A stretch of 64,000 nt of DNA from Pelomonas asaccharophilus_A (GCF_031458115.1 NZ_JAVDXV010000001.1:916843-980842); one strand, 5' to 3'. Shown: positions 31,219 to 40,795, counted from the first letter of the stretch. The notes: generated from the sequence alone by a model not told the origin. Program-made: numbers and translations.

Positions 31219-33167
31219 GCGACTTCGTCAACCGCCTGGTCTACGGCACGGCCTCGCGCAAGCCTGCGCCGCGCGCCAAGAAGACCTCGGTCGCCGGCGC
31301 GGCACGCCAGGCCGGCCAGGCCAAGAAGGCGAAGCGCGTCTTCGGCGCCGCGCGCGACCGCGCCACCGCCTACGCCAAGGGTGTGCTGGCAGGCGACATC
31401 ATTGCCGGCCCGCACGTGCGCGACGCCTGCGCCCGCCACCTGCGCGACCTCGACGAAGGCCCGGCCCGCGGCCTCATCTGGAACGTGGCCGAGGCCGAAG
31501 AGTCCATCGCCTTCTTCGAGGAGGTGCTCTGCCTGAACGGCGGCGAGTTTGAAGGCAAGCCCTTCATCCTCGACCAGTGGCAGTGCTTCATCGTCGGCAG
31601 CATCTACGGCTGGCAGACCGAGCACGAGACCAAGGGCCTGATCCGCCGCTTCAACATGGTCTACGTCGAGACCGCGAAGGGCTCGGGCAAGTCGCCGCTG
31701 GCAGCCGGCGTCGGCATGAAGGGCCTGGTCGCCGATGGCGAGCCCCGCGCCGAGATCTACGCCGCCGCCACCAAGAAGGACCAGGCCATGATCCTGTTCC
31801 GCGACGCGGTCGCCATGCGCGACCAGTCGCCCGAGCTGGAGCGCCGCGTCACCAAAAGCGGCGTCGGCGAGCGCACCTGGAACATGGCCTACCCCGCCAA
31901 CGCCAGCTTCTTCCGCCCCATCGCCGCGGAAGACGGCAACAGCGGCCCGCGCCCGCACGTCGGCCTGGTCGACGAGTACCACGAGCACAAGACCAACGCC
32001 GTGCTCGGCATGCTGCAGGCCGGCTGGAAGAGCCGCCGCCAGCCCTTCACCTTCGTCATCACCAACAGCGGCGCCGGCAAGCAGACGCCGTGCGGCATTG
32101 AGCACGACTACGCCGTCGAGGTCGCCGCCGGCCGCGCCGTCAACGACGCCTACTTCGCCTTCGTCTGCGGCCTCGACGAAGGCGAAGACCCGTTCGAGAG
32201 CGAGGCTTGCTGGCCCAAGGTCAACCCCTCGCTGCAATTCCACGGCCTGCCCGGCGTCGACTATCTGCGCAAGCAGGTCACCAACGCGCGCGGCATCCCC
32301 AGCAAGGAATCGCTGGTCCGCCGCCTCAACTTCTGCCAGTGGACGGCGGCCATCAACCCGTGGCTCTCCGCCGCCGTGTGGGACCCGTGCCGCCTGGACT
32401 TCGACGCGCTGGACCTGCGCGGCCGCCGCGCCTTCGGTGGCCTGGACCTCTCCAGCACGACCGACCTCTGCGCCTTCACCCTGCTCGTCGAGCCTGCCGA
32501 CCCCATCGTCACCGTGCGCTGGGAAGCCTGGGCCGTCGCCAAGGCACTCCATGACCAGGACCCGCTCAGCGCCGCGCACCCCGGCGACGAGCCCCCGCGC
32601 GGCGAGCCCTACAAGCTGCTCAACTGGTGCTGGCTGCCCGAGGGCGGCCCCGACAACTCGCTGGAGAAGCGCAGCCAGAAGGACCGCGTCGACTACGTCG
32701 CCTGGGCCAAGCAAGGCTTCCTGGAAGTCACGCCTGGCGCCGCCGTCAGCAAGCACTTCGTGCTGCAGCGCGTGGCGCAGATCTGTGCCCAGTTCGATGT
32801 GCCGCACATCGCCGCCGACCGCTGGCGCCTGGCCGACTTCAAGCAGCAGGCCGCAGACGCCGGCATCACGCTGCCCGAGCTGCTCCCCTTCGGCCAGGGC
32901 TTCCAGGACATGAGCCCGGCCATCGATGCCTTCGAGACCGCCGTGCTCAACCGCACCGTGGCCCACAACGGCCACCCGGTGCATACCTGGTGCGCCAGCA
33001 ACGCCGTCACCGTGAGCGACGCCGCCGGCAACCGCAAGCTCGACAAGTCCAAGGCCACGGGCCGTATCGACCTGATGGTGTCCGACGTGATGGCCCACGC
33101 CAGCAAGGTCAAGCCCGACATGCGGCAAGACCTCGACGCCTTCCTCAACAACCTCATCGTCGGCTGA
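31215..33167 (+). CDS. Terminase large subunit
   Basis: A 650-residue packaging ATPase and nuclease. The ATPase domain has Walker A ETAKGSGKSPLAAGV (Lys159) and Walker B GLVDEYHEHK, and the nuclease domain opens with GGLDLSSTTDLCAF (metal-binding Asp). Length is slightly above the usual HK97 type. It starts at GTG and is followed 8 bp later by the portal gene. With P27 and HNH it suggests cos-type packaging. Confidence 0.95.
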   Translation: MSDFVNRLVYGTASRKPAPRAKKTSVAGAARQAGQAKKAKRVFGAARDRATAYAKGVLAGDIIAGPHVRDACARHLRDLDEGPARGLIWNVAEAEESIAFFEEVLCLNGGEFEGKPFILDQWQCFIVGSIYGWQTEHETKGLIRRFNMVYVETAKGSGKSPLAAGVGMKGLVADGEPRAEIYAAATKKDQAMILFRDAVAMRDQSPELERRVTKSGVGERTWNMAYPANASFFRPIAAEDGNSGPRPHVGLVDEYHEHKTNAVLGMLQAGWKSRRQPFTFVITNSGAGKQTPCGIEHDYAVEVAAGRAVNDAYFAFVCGLDEGEDPFESEACWPKVNPSLQFHGLPGVDYLRKQVTNARGIPSKESLVRRLNFCQWTAAINPWLSAAVWDPCRLDFDALDLRGRRAFGGLDLSSTTDLCAFTLLVEPADPIVTVRWEAWAVAKALHDQDPLSAAHPGDEPPRGEPYKLLNWCWLPEGGPDNSLEKRSQKDRVDYVAWAKQGFLEVTPGAAVSKHFVLQRVAQICAQFDVPHIAADRWRLADFKQQAADAGITLPELLPFGQGFQDMSPAIDAFETAVLNRTVAHNGHPVHTWCASNAVTVSDAAGNRKLDKSKATGRIDLMVSDVMAHASKVKPDMRQDLDAFLNNLIVG

Positions 33168-33175
33168 CCGCACCC

Positions 33176-34432
33176 ATGAAATTCACGACCGTCCCCGAGT
33201 CCTGGGACTTGCTCCCGCCTGGGTGGGTCAGCATGGGCAGCGGTGCGCTGGCAGAGCGGCCCGGCCGGCAGCAGACCCAGCCCACCAGCACCCTGGTGGC
33301 CGACCTGCCGATGATCGGTCCCGAGAGCGCCCTGCAGATCAGCACCGTGTATCGCTGCATCTGGCTCATCTCCAGCCTCATCGCCAGCCTGCCGTTCTTC
33401 GCCTATGACGAGCAGGGCAATGGCAAGCGCACCCTGGCCCGCACCTCGCGGCTCTACCAGCTGCTGCGCGACAGCCCGAACGCCCGCATGACGCCGATGG
33501 AGTTCTGGATGGCCATGCTGCTCAACCTGCTGCTGCGCAACCGCTGCTACGCCCGGCTGCACCGCGACGAGCGCACCGGCGAGGTCATCGCCATGTGGCC
33601 CATGGCCGCCGACCAGGTCGAGAGCTTCGTGCTCGACGACGGCAGCATGGCCTACGCCTACCGCATCGGCAGCGACGTCGCCGTGCTGGCCGAGGAGAAC
33701 GTGCTGCACATCAAGGATCTCGGGAATGGCACCGAGGGTCTGTCCAAGCTCGACCTCATGCGCCCCACCACGGCCGAGGTCGCCTCGGCCCAGTCCGCCG
33801 CCAACCGCCTCTTCTCCAACGGCGGCAAGCCGACCGGCGTGCTCATGGTCGACCAGGTCCTGAAGCAGGACCAGCGCGACGCCGTCAGGGCGCGCTTCGC
33901 CGAGATGCAGACCGGCAGCTTCGCCCGCCTCTTCGTGCTGGAGGCAAACATGAAGTACCAGCAGCTCAGCCTGACGCCCGAGCAGCAGCAGCTGCTGGAG
34001 ACGCGCCAGTGGGGCGTCGAGGAGCTGTGCCGCTGGTTCGGCGTGCCGCCCGTGCTGGCCTTCCACTCCAACGTCACCACCTGGGGCAGCGGCGTGGCCG
34101 AGATCGTCGACGGCTTCCACAAGCTGACGATCAGACCCATCGTCGTCAACATCGAGCAGGCCGTTCGCAAGCGCGTCATGAGCGCCGGCCAGCGTGCCCG
34201 CCAGGTCGCCGAGATCAGCCTCGATGCCCTGCTGCGCGGCAACCTGAAGGACCGCTTCGACTACTACGGCAAGGCCGTCCAGAACGGGCTGAAGACCCGC
34301 AACGAGTGCCGCCAGCTCGAGAACGATCCGCCCCTGCCAGGCGGCGACGTGCTCACCGTGCAGAGCAACCTTCTCCCCATCGAGCTGCTCGGCCAAAGCC
34401 CGCAGCCCTCCATCCACATCAACGGAGCCTGA
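33176..34432 (+). CDS. Portal protein, HK97 family
   Basis: A 418-residue protein that forms the dodecameric DNA gateway. Family segments seen are TVYRCIWLISSLIASLPFF, MTPMEFWMAMLLNLLLRNRC, a VLHIKDLG strand and RQWGVEELCRWFGVPPVLAF. The order portal-protease-capsid follows as in HK97. Confidence 0.95.
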   Translation: MKFTTVPESWDLLPPGWVSMGSGALAERPGRQQTQPTSTLVADLPMIGPESALQISTVYRCIWLISSLIASLPFFAYDEQGNGKRTLARTSRLYQLLRDSPNARMTPMEFWMAMLLNLLLRNRCYARLHRDERTGEVIAMWPMAADQVESFVLDDGSMAYAYRIGSDVAVLAEENVLHIKDLGNGTEGLSKLDLMRPTTAEVASAQSAANRLFSNGGKPTGVLMVDQVLKQDQRDAVRARFAEMQTGSFARLFVLEANMKYQQLSLTPEQQQLLETRQWGVEELCRWFGVPPVLAFHSNVTTWGSGVAEIVDGFHKLTIRPIVVNIEQAVRKRVMSAGQRARQVAEISLDALLRGNLKDRFDYYGKAVQNGLKTRNECRQLENDPPLPGGDVLTVQSNLLPIELLGQSPQPSIHINGA

Positions 34433-34433
34433 C

Positions 34434-35132
34434 ATGCTCGTCCGCAAGACCCTGCAGCTCTCTGACGTCGACCTCAAGGCCGAGGGCGACACCGGCCGCT
34501 TCTCCGGCTATGCGTCCGTCTTCGGTGGCGTCGACTCCTACGGCGACACCATCGTCAAGGGCGCCTTCGAGCTGACCCTCAAGAAGCACGGCAAGCCCAA
34601 GATGTTCTTCGGCCACAACTGGGGCATGCTGCCCATCGGTAAGTGGACGACCGCCAAGGAAGACGACCACGGCCTGTACGTCGAAGGCGAGCTCACGCTG
34701 GCCAGCAGCATGGGCCGCGACGTGTACGCCGCCCTCAAGCACGGCACGCTCGACGGCCTCAGCGTCGGCGGCTTCGTCGTCAAGGGCGACTATGACGAGA
34801 CCGAGACCGGCCGCGTCATCCGCCGCTGGTCGGTCCTCAAGGAAATCTCGCCCGTCACCTTCCAGGCTGACGCCGCCGCCACCATCGATCTGGCCAGCGT
34901 CAAGGGCGCCGACATCACCGAGGCCATCGCCGAGGTCGAGTCCATCCGCGATTTCGAGCGCCTCCTGCGGGATGCAGGCGGCTTTTCCAAAGGGGCCGCT
35001 GCCGCGCTGGTGGCCCGCGTCAAGGCCGTGCTGGGCGTCGTGGGGGAACCCGAGCCGCAGAGCGCCGAGGCGAAGGCCATGGCCGAGCTGCTGACCCGCG
35101 TGCAGGCGCTGGGCAGCCATCTGCCGGGCTGA
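34434..35132 (+). CDS. Prohead protease, HK97 family
   Basis: A 232-residue Ser/His protease that matures the capsid by removing the delta domain of the major capsid protein. GYASVFGGVDSYGDTIVKGA and MFFGHNWGMLPIGKW (catalytic His) and LDGLSVGGFV (catalytic Ser) are present. It starts one base after the portal stop codon. The C-terminal 60 residues are an extra helical tail. Confidence 0.94.
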   Translation: MLVRKTLQLSDVDLKAEGDTGRFSGYASVFGGVDSYGDTIVKGAFELTLKKHGKPKMFFGHNWGMLPIGKWTTAKEDDHGLYVEGELTLASSMGRDVYAALKHGTLDGLSVGGFVVKGDYDETETGRVIRRWSVLKEISPVTFQADAAATIDLASVKGADITEAIAEVESIRDFERLLRDAGGFSKGAAAALVARVKAVLGVVGEPEPQSAEAKAMAELLTRVQALGSHLPG

Positions 35133-35182
35133 GCGTTCCACCCCTCCGCACCTCCACTCCACCTCCACCAAAGGACATCACC

Positions 35183-36502
35183 ATGACCCGATTCCATCGC
35201 ACCCCGCGAGCCTGGCTCGCCATCGCCGCCATCGCCCTCGTCGGACTGGCCCTCTATGCCACCGGCGTGCTCGCCTTCCAGCCCGAGCACCTGGGCGCCC
35301 TCATGCTCGCCAGCGCCGTGCCCGGCGCCGAGCTGACCGCGGTCATGAAGGCGCTCGACACGCTGGAGACCAAGCTCAAGACCTGGGACGAGAAGGCCGC
35401 CGGCGAGCTGAAGACCCTGGGCGAAGTGTCGAAGGACACCAAGACCGCCGTGGAGAACCTCGGCAACGACCAGAAGGCCCTGGCCGAGCGCCTGCTCGTG
35501 CTGGAGCAGAAGGGCGTCATCCCGAAGAACCCCGACGAGAAGGCCGACACCAGCTGGGGCGCCCAGTTCATCAAGGGCTGCTCGCAGGAGGAGCGCCAGG
35601 CCCTGGTTGAGGGCAACCGCAAGACCGCCGGCTTCACGGTGAAGAACACCGTCACCAACACGGTGGGCAACACCTACTCCGACCGCAAGCCCGGCATCGT
35701 CGGCGGCGCCTTCCGGCGCCTGACGCTGGAGCAGCTGCTCTCCACTGTGCCCACCAGCGCCAACGCCGTGGACTACGTGCGCGAGAACGTCTTCACCAAC
35801 AGCGCGGCCGAAACCACGGAAGGCAACGTCCTGCCGGAGAGCGCGGTCACCACCACGCCCGTGACGGAGCCCGTGGCCACCATCGGCCACTTCCTGAAGA
35901 TCAGCAAGCAACTCGCGGCCGACAACGCCATGCTGGCCGCCTACATCAACCTGCGCCTGCGCTACGGCGTGGACCTGCGGGTCGAGAACCAGATCTGGGG
36001 CGGCAACGGCACTGCGCCGAACATGAGCGGCTTCACCAAGACTGGCAACTTCACCGCTCACGGCTACACCGCCGCGAGCCTGACCGCCGCTGGCCTGCTC
36101 AACAACCGCTTCGACCTCATCGGCAAGATGATCGGCGACAGCGAACTGGGCGACTACGCCGCCGACGCCATCGTGCTCAATCCTGCCGACTGGTGGTCGA
36201 TGCGCCTGACGAAGGACAGCCAGGGCCGCTACATCCTCGGCGACCCGGGCGCGGCCATCGAGCGCACGCTGTTCGACCGCCCCGTCATCACCACCGCCGC
36301 CTGCGCTGCCGGCAAGGTGGGCGTGCTGTCGCTCGGCCAGTCCGGCACCTTCTACAACCGCGAGGGCGTCCAGATCGACATGAGCGAGCACGACGGCGAC
36401 AACTTCCAGCGCCTGCTCATCACGCTGCGCGCCGTGCGTCGCTGCATGCTGGCCGTCGAGCGTCCGGCGGCCGTCCGCTACGGCGACCTGGTCCCGGCGT
36501 AA
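35183..36502 (+). CDS. Major capsid protein, HK97 fold, with N-terminal hydrophobic segment
   Basis: A 439-residue protein. Residues about 45-115 are the coiled-coil delta domain (LDTLETKLKTWDEKAAGEL and on). The HK97 shell follows, with an AFRRLTLEQLLSTVPT opening, the E-loop region and a PADWWSMRLTKDSQGRYILG P-domain signature. Unusually it begins with a membrane-like helix (about 10-32) ahead of the delta domain. A strong AAAGGA ribosome site supports the start at 35183, while the internal ATG at 35303 has none. Protease cleavage should remove the helix. Confidence 0.92.
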   Translation: MTRFHRTPRAWLAIAAIALVGLALYATGVLAFQPEHLGALMLASAVPGAELTAVMKALDTLETKLKTWDEKAAGELKTLGEVSKDTKTAVENLGNDQKALAERLLVLEQKGVIPKNPDEKADTSWGAQFIKGCSQEERQALVEGNRKTAGFTVKNTVTNTVGNTYSDRKPGIVGGAFRRLTLEQLLSTVPTSANAVDYVRENVFTNSAAETTEGNVLPESAVTTTPVTEPVATIGHFLKISKQLAADNAMLAAYINLRLRYGVDLRVENQIWGGNGTAPNMSGFTKTGNFTAHGYTAASLTAAGLLNNRFDLIGKMIGDSELGDYAADAIVLNPADWWSMRLTKDSQGRYILGDPGAAIERTLFDRPVITTAACAAGKVGVLSLGQSGTFYNREGVQIDMSEHDGDNFQRLLITLRAVRRCMLAVERPAAVRYGDLVPA

Positions 36503-36578
36503 TCCCGCCCCCTTCTCTTCCGCAACCCTGCAGCGGCCCGGCCTCACCAGCCGGGCCGCCTGCTTTCTGGAGCCCACC

Positions 36579-36806
36579 ATGCCCCGCGTCAAGTTCATCA
36601 CGACCGGCCACAGCCATCTCGTCGGCAACTTCTCCGCCGGCGACACCTACACCGGCGGTGAGGCCGAGTGCCGCCACTTCGTCGAGGACGCGCGCTGCGC
36701 CGAGTGGGACGAAGTCCAGGCGTCTGGACAGGCCAAGCCCGAAGCGCGGCCCGCCGCCAAGACGGCCAAAGCCAACGCCAACGCCGCTCCGAAGCGCCGC
36801 GGCTGA
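36579..36806 (+). CDS. Small head-region protein
   Basis: A 75-residue protein beginning MPRVKFITTGHSHLVGN, with a beta-rich first part and a Lys/Ala-rich tail. Small proteins of this kind follow the capsid gene in many siphoviruses as minor head or connector parts. Copy 4 of the 16-bp palindrome lies inside it. Confidence 0.6.
   Translation: MPRVKFITTGHSHLVGNFSAGDTYTGGEAECRHFVEDARCAEWDEVQASGQAKPEARPAAKTAKANANAAPKRRG
36714..36729. repeat. Dispersed 16-bp palindrome, copy 4
   Basis: GTCCAGGCGTCTGGAC, identical to copy 1, inside the small gene after the capsid gene, where it encodes VQASGQ-like residues with no known constraint. Confidence 0.7.
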
Positions 36807-36831
36807 GCCCACAACACGCGAGGACCTTCAC

Positions 36832-37290
36832 ATGGCCATCCTTCAGTTCTCCACCGCAATGCGCAACAACCTCGGCGAGGCCTACGAGCTCACCATCAAC
36901 GGCCAGACGCTGAGCGCTGGCGCGGGCGCCGGCGGCAGCATCACCGGTTCGGCAGCGCCGCCGAAGTGCCAGATCTACACCGGCGCCATGCCGGCGAACT
37001 GCGCCGCCGCGGCCACCGGCACCAAGATCGCCGAGATCAACTGCCCGGCCGACTGGATGGCGGCCGTGGCCAGTGGCGTGAAGTCCCTCTCGGGCAGCTG
37101 GTCCGTCGCCGCCATCGCCGCTGGCACGCCGGGCTACTACCGCATGGTCGATTCGTCGGGCGTCTGCCACGAGCAGGGCGACGTCACGGCCGTCGGCGGG
37201 GGTGGTGCGATGACGGTGGACAACACCAGCGTCGGCCTGGGCCAGACCTTCACGGTCCTTACCAAGACCGTCACCGCGCCGAACGCCTGA
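36832..37290 (+). CDS. Putative capsid-associated protein
   Basis: A 152-residue protein starting MAILQFSTAMRNNLGEAYEL. It is beta-rich with Ala/Gly loops and four Cys residues (PPKCQIYTGAMPANCA, INCPADW, VCHEQGD). It has no signal peptide, is near the size of head decoration proteins, and lies between the capsid and the esterase gene. Decoration is a guess from position. Confidence 0.6.
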   Translation: MAILQFSTAMRNNLGEAYELTINGQTLSAGAGAGGSITGSAAPPKCQIYTGAMPANCAAAATGTKIAEINCPADWMAAVASGVKSLSGSWSVAAIAAGTPGYYRMVDSSGVCHEQGDVTAVGGGGAMTVDNTSVGLGQTFTVLTKTVTAPNA

Positions 37291-37293
37291 GCC

Positions 37294-39561
37294 ATGGCTA
37301 TCGCGCTGCTCTCCTCCGTCAAGTCGGGCTCCAGCAATGGCGCCACGACGAGCGCCATCGACACCACCGGCGCCAAGCTGCTCATCGCGGCTTTGACCTA
37401 CAACAACGGCGTCACCCCGACGCTGACGGACAGCGCGGGCAACACCTGGACCCCGCTGACTGCCACCAGCGACGGCAGCACGCGATCGACGCGCCTGTAC
37501 TACTGCATCAACCCGACCGTCAGCGCTGCGCATACCTTTACCTACGGCCCGACCAGCGTGCTCGGCGCCCTGGTCGTGTCGGCGTGGAGCGCATCGGGCA
37601 GCGTTGCCTTCGACAAAGAGGTCGGTGGGTTCGCGTCCGGCGCGTCGGTGACCGTGGCCGGCGCCGCGGCCAGCGTGACGCCGGCCAACAACAACAGCCT
37701 GTTGCTCACGGCCTTCGGCTTCGGTGCCAATGCCGTGACGGCGTCGCCTGGCTCCGGCTGGTCGCTCATCCAGTGCCAGGACGGCGTGGCCAGCACGAAC
37801 TTCGGCTGCGGCGCGCTGTACCAAATTCAGACGACGGCCGCGACCATCGCAGCTGCCACGGTCATCGGCACCGCAACGGGGGCGGGCAACCAGGTCGACC
37901 GTACTGCGGTGTTCTATGAGGCCGCGAGCGCCAGCATCACGGTCTCGACGCCCAGCGCCTTCGAGGTCCACCAGCGCAGCGGCACGACCGGCAGCATCCA
38001 GATCAGCGGCACGGTCAGCGGCCCGACCGAGGACATCGAGGCCAGCTTCAACGGCGGCGCCTACCAGACGATCGCCACGAACGTAGCGGCAGGCAGCTTC
38101 AGCGGCACGTTGACCGGCCAGGCGCAGGGCCAGGGCACCCTGACCGTCCGCAAGAAGACCACGACCAGCGCCAGCGCCACCGTGGCCAACGTCGGTATCG
38201 GCGACGTGTTCCTCCTGGCCGGCGACTCGCGCGCCGAAGGCCGCGGCACCAACGGCCAGGCCTACACCCACGCGACGCTGAAGGCGGCCAAGTTCTCCGG
38301 CGGCGCCTGGGCCGAGCTGACCGAAGCGTCGAGCGCCGGCACCATCGCGCCGCTGATGGCCACGCGCATCATGGCCAGCCAGGGCGTCCCGGTCGCGTTC
38401 ATCTACACCGGCGTCGGCGGCACCGACGTGGCCGGCGTGAACAACACCTGGGCCAAGCCCAACGGCCAGTACAACGCCGCAGTCAGCGCCGTCACCAGCT
38501 CGACCGTCTCCGGCGTCAAGGGCGCCATCTTCCTGCTCGGCCCCAACGCCATCTACAACGCCAACGGCGCGGCCATCCCGCTCGCGACCTACCGGACGGC
38601 GCTGGACACGCTGGCGACCAACATCGCGGCCGATCTGCCTGGCGCGCCCAAGCTGTTCGTGGACGTCTGCGGCGAGATGGCCAGCGCCTTGCCGCCAGAC
38701 CCGCGCACGGCCCGCGACAACATCCGCGGCGCCGTGCTCTCGGCCTGGACGAACAACAGCACCGCCATCAAGGGCGGCCCGGTCCTCATCGAGCAGGACT
38801 ATGCCGACAACGTCCACCCCAAGACCGACGCCGAGCTGCTGGTCCAGGCCAACCGCTACTGGCTCGCCGTCGAGGCAGCCCTCTACAGCGGCACCCGCCC
38901 CCGCGGCCCGCGCGTCAGCTCAGCGCAATGGAACGCGGGCCGCAACCAGCTGACGGTCGTCTTCGACCAGGCCCTGAAGACCGGCCTGACGCACGCCACG
39001 CAGGCCTGGATCGTCAACGACGTGGGCGGCCTGGGCGCGATGACGATCAGCTCCGTGGCCTACCACGGCAGCAACCCGAACGCCCTTGTGCTGACCACCA
39101 GCGCCGCCGCCACCGGCGCGAACGGCTCCACCCGGCTGTCGTTCGCGTCCGGCGACGATGCTGTTGGCCGTGTGGTGCCGCTCGGCACCGACATCAGTCT
39201 GCCGGGTGGCGGCGCCGCCAACCAGCCTGCCGAGCCCATCTATGCCTACGCGGTGTCGGAGTTCGCTGCGACCGCCACGACGGTGACGCTGACCCTGACG
39301 ACGGACGGCAGCACCCCCGCCGCCAGCAAGACCGGGCTGAGCTGGGCGTTCTTCGACCAGGTGACGCCCGGCAGCTTCCTGACGCCCACCGCCAAGGGCA
39401 CCGGCGCCAGCACGAACGGCTCCGGGGTCTTCTCGGTGAGCATCACGGGCACCGCGCTGCTCGTCGGTGCCACCGGCTACCTCATCGTTTCCAACACCGA
39501 CGGCACGCCTGGCCAATCCCCGGCGGCTGACGTGTTCAGCGGCCCGGTGGTGGTGAGCTGA
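37294..39561 (+). CDS. Virion protein with SGNH-hydrolase domain
   Basis: A 755-residue protein. Residues 1-220 are repetitive beta-sandwich-like sequence. At about 300-530 lies an SGNH/sialate-O-acetylesterase-like domain: block I FLLAGDSRAEGRG with nucleophile Ser312, an LLGPNAIYNANG loop and the DNVHPK block with Asp505 and His508. The C-terminal 220 residues are two Ig-like beta domains (SSAQWNAGRNQLTVVFDQAL and ATTVTLTLTTDG). Located in the head module, it is either an enzyme on the capsid surface or a displaced tail-spike-type gene. Substrate unknown, possibly acetylated surface glycan. Confidence 0.75.
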   Translation: MAIALLSSVKSGSSNGATTSAIDTTGAKLLIAALTYNNGVTPTLTDSAGNTWTPLTATSDGSTRSTRLYYCINPTVSAAHTFTYGPTSVLGALVVSAWSASGSVAFDKEVGGFASGASVTVAGAAASVTPANNNSLLLTAFGFGANAVTASPGSGWSLIQCQDGVASTNFGCGALYQIQTTAATIAAATVIGTATGAGNQVDRTAVFYEAASASITVSTPSAFEVHQRSGTTGSIQISGTVSGPTEDIEASFNGGAYQTIATNVAAGSFSGTLTGQAQGQGTLTVRKKTTTSASATVANVGIGDVFLLAGDSRAEGRGTNGQAYTHATLKAAKFSGGAWAELTEASSAGTIAPLMATRIMASQGVPVAFIYTGVGGTDVAGVNNTWAKPNGQYNAAVSAVTSSTVSGVKGAIFLLGPNAIYNANGAAIPLATYRTALDTLATNIAADLPGAPKLFVDVCGEMASALPPDPRTARDNIRGAVLSAWTNNSTAIKGGPVLIEQDYADNVHPKTDAELLVQANRYWLAVEAALYSGTRPRGPRVSSAQWNAGRNQLTVVFDQALKTGLTHATQAWIVNDVGGLGAMTISSVAYHGSNPNALVLTTSAAATGANGSTRLSFASGDDAVGRVVPLGTDISLPGGGAANQPAEPIYAYAVSEFAATATTVTLTLTTDGSTPAASKTGLSWAFFDQVTPGSFLTPTAKGTGASTNGSGVFSVSITGTALLVGATGYLIVSNTDGTPGQSPAADVFSGPVVVS

Positions 39562-40436
39562 TGGCGGCGCTCTTCCGTCCGCACCGCATCGCCGGCGCGG
39601 CGCTGTATGCGCCCGACTACGGCGAGGTCGGCGTCACGGCCAACAGCTCCCAGACGATGGGGGCTTTCGTCGGTGCAGCGGCTGCGGCCGTGGTGGTGGC
39701 GGCCTCCTCGGCCGTCGCCATGGGCGCCTTCGTGGGCGCGTCGTCGGCGTCGGTTGGTGTGGCGGCCAACTCTTCTGTCAGCATGGGCGAGTTCACCTCG
39801 CTGGCCACGGCCACCACGGACATCAACGCGAACGCGGCCATCGCGATGGGAGCCTTCGCATCGTCGTCCCAGGCCGAGGTGACTGGAACCGCTATCGACC
39901 CGGGTGAGCCCGTCACTGTCGAGGAGGCCAAGCTGGCCGCCCGCTTCGAAGGCGACGAGCTGGACGCCTACATTGCCGGCGCCATCTCGGCGGCTCGGGC
40001 CCAGGCCGAGCAGATCACCGGCCGCGTCTACCGGCGCCGCGTCTTCCGCTTCGAGATGTCCAGCTGGCCAGCTTCCGGGCAGAGCTTCAGCGTGCATGCG
40101 CCCGACCTGTGCGAGATCACCTACTGGGGCGCCAACGGCTGGCAGCAGTTGTCGCCCTCGGCCTTCGAGTTCGCCGGCATGGGCGGCGGTGCCGAGATCG
40201 CCCCAGCGCTTGGCGCCGCCTGGCCCGAGCTGGCGCCCAAGGCGCTCGGCGCCCGCGTCAGGGTGGATTTCACGGCCGGTCCTACCGATCGCGCCGAGGT
40301 CGACGCCGCCGTCAAGCTCTACATCAAGGCGCAGGTCGCTGCCTGGCTGAACAGCCCCGAAGCGGTGGCCGACAAGGACCTGCAGCCCTCGCCGCTGATC
40401 GCCCGGCTGCTCGACGCCGAGAGGCTCTGGTGCTGA
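39561..40436 (+). CDS. Head-tail connector fused to four 21-residue repeats
   Basis: A 291-residue protein. Residues about 23-107 are four exact-period 21-residue repeats around MGAF (Met33, Met54, Met75, Met96), rich in Ala, Ser and Val. The C-terminal part (EPVTVEEAKLAARFEGDELD, SAARAQAEQITGRVYRRR) is a gp6/phiE125 gp8-type connector that sits under the portal. The overlap with neighbours (ATG after stop) fits the late operon. The repeat arm is not part of the usual connector and may form a fibrous or solenoid extension. Confidence 0.82.
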   Translation: MAALFRPHRIAGAALYAPDYGEVGVTANSSQTMGAFVGAAAAAVVVAASSAVAMGAFVGASSASVGVAANSSVSMGEFTSLATATTDINANAAIAMGAFASSSQAEVTGTAIDPGEPVTVEEAKLAARFEGDELDAYIAGAISAARAQAEQITGRVYRRRVFRFEMSSWPASGQSFSVHAPDLCEITYWGANGWQQLSPSAFEFAGMGGGAEIAPALGAAWPELAPKALGARVRVDFTAGPTDRAEVDAAVKLYIKAQVAAWLNSPEAVADKDLQPSPLIARLLDAERLWC

Positions 40437-40795
40437 CCACCTACCGCGAGCGCATGCTCGGCGCCGGCGACCTGGACCGCCGCGTCACCCTGCTGGCCCG
40501 CACGCTCACCCGCGATCCGGTCTACGGCGCGCAGGAGGAGAGCTGGGCTGACGCCGCCACGCTGTGGGCCAAGGTCGAGGAAAGCTCCACGGCCGGCGAG
40601 GCCCAGGCCCGCGACGGCCAGGCCACCTATGGGCGACCGCACCGCGTCACCCTGCGCTGGCGCGCCGGCGTCACGACCGACATGCGCCTGCGCCTGGACG
40701 ATGGCCGCCTGCTGCAGATCCTCGGCGCCTCGCCGCTCGGCCGGCGCAAGTGGCTGGAGCTGAGTTGCGTGGAGTGGAGGCACCAGCAGTCATGA
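40430..40795 (+). CDS. Head-closure protein (head-tail adaptor)
   Basis: A 121-residue protein of the SPP1 gp16-like/head-tail adaptor family. GDLDRRVTLLART, GAQEESWADAATLWAKVEES and a C-terminal LLQILGASPLGRRKWLELSC match the family. The GTG start overlaps the connector gene by 7 nt. An ATG at 40454 (MLGAGDLDRR) would fit the usual family N-terminus equally well. Confidence 0.82.
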   Translation: MLTTYRERMLGAGDLDRRVTLLARTLTRDPVYGAQEESWADAATLWAKVEESSTAGEAQARDGQATYGRPHRVTLRWRAGVTTDMRLRLDDGRLLQILGASPLGRRKWLELSCVEWRHQQS

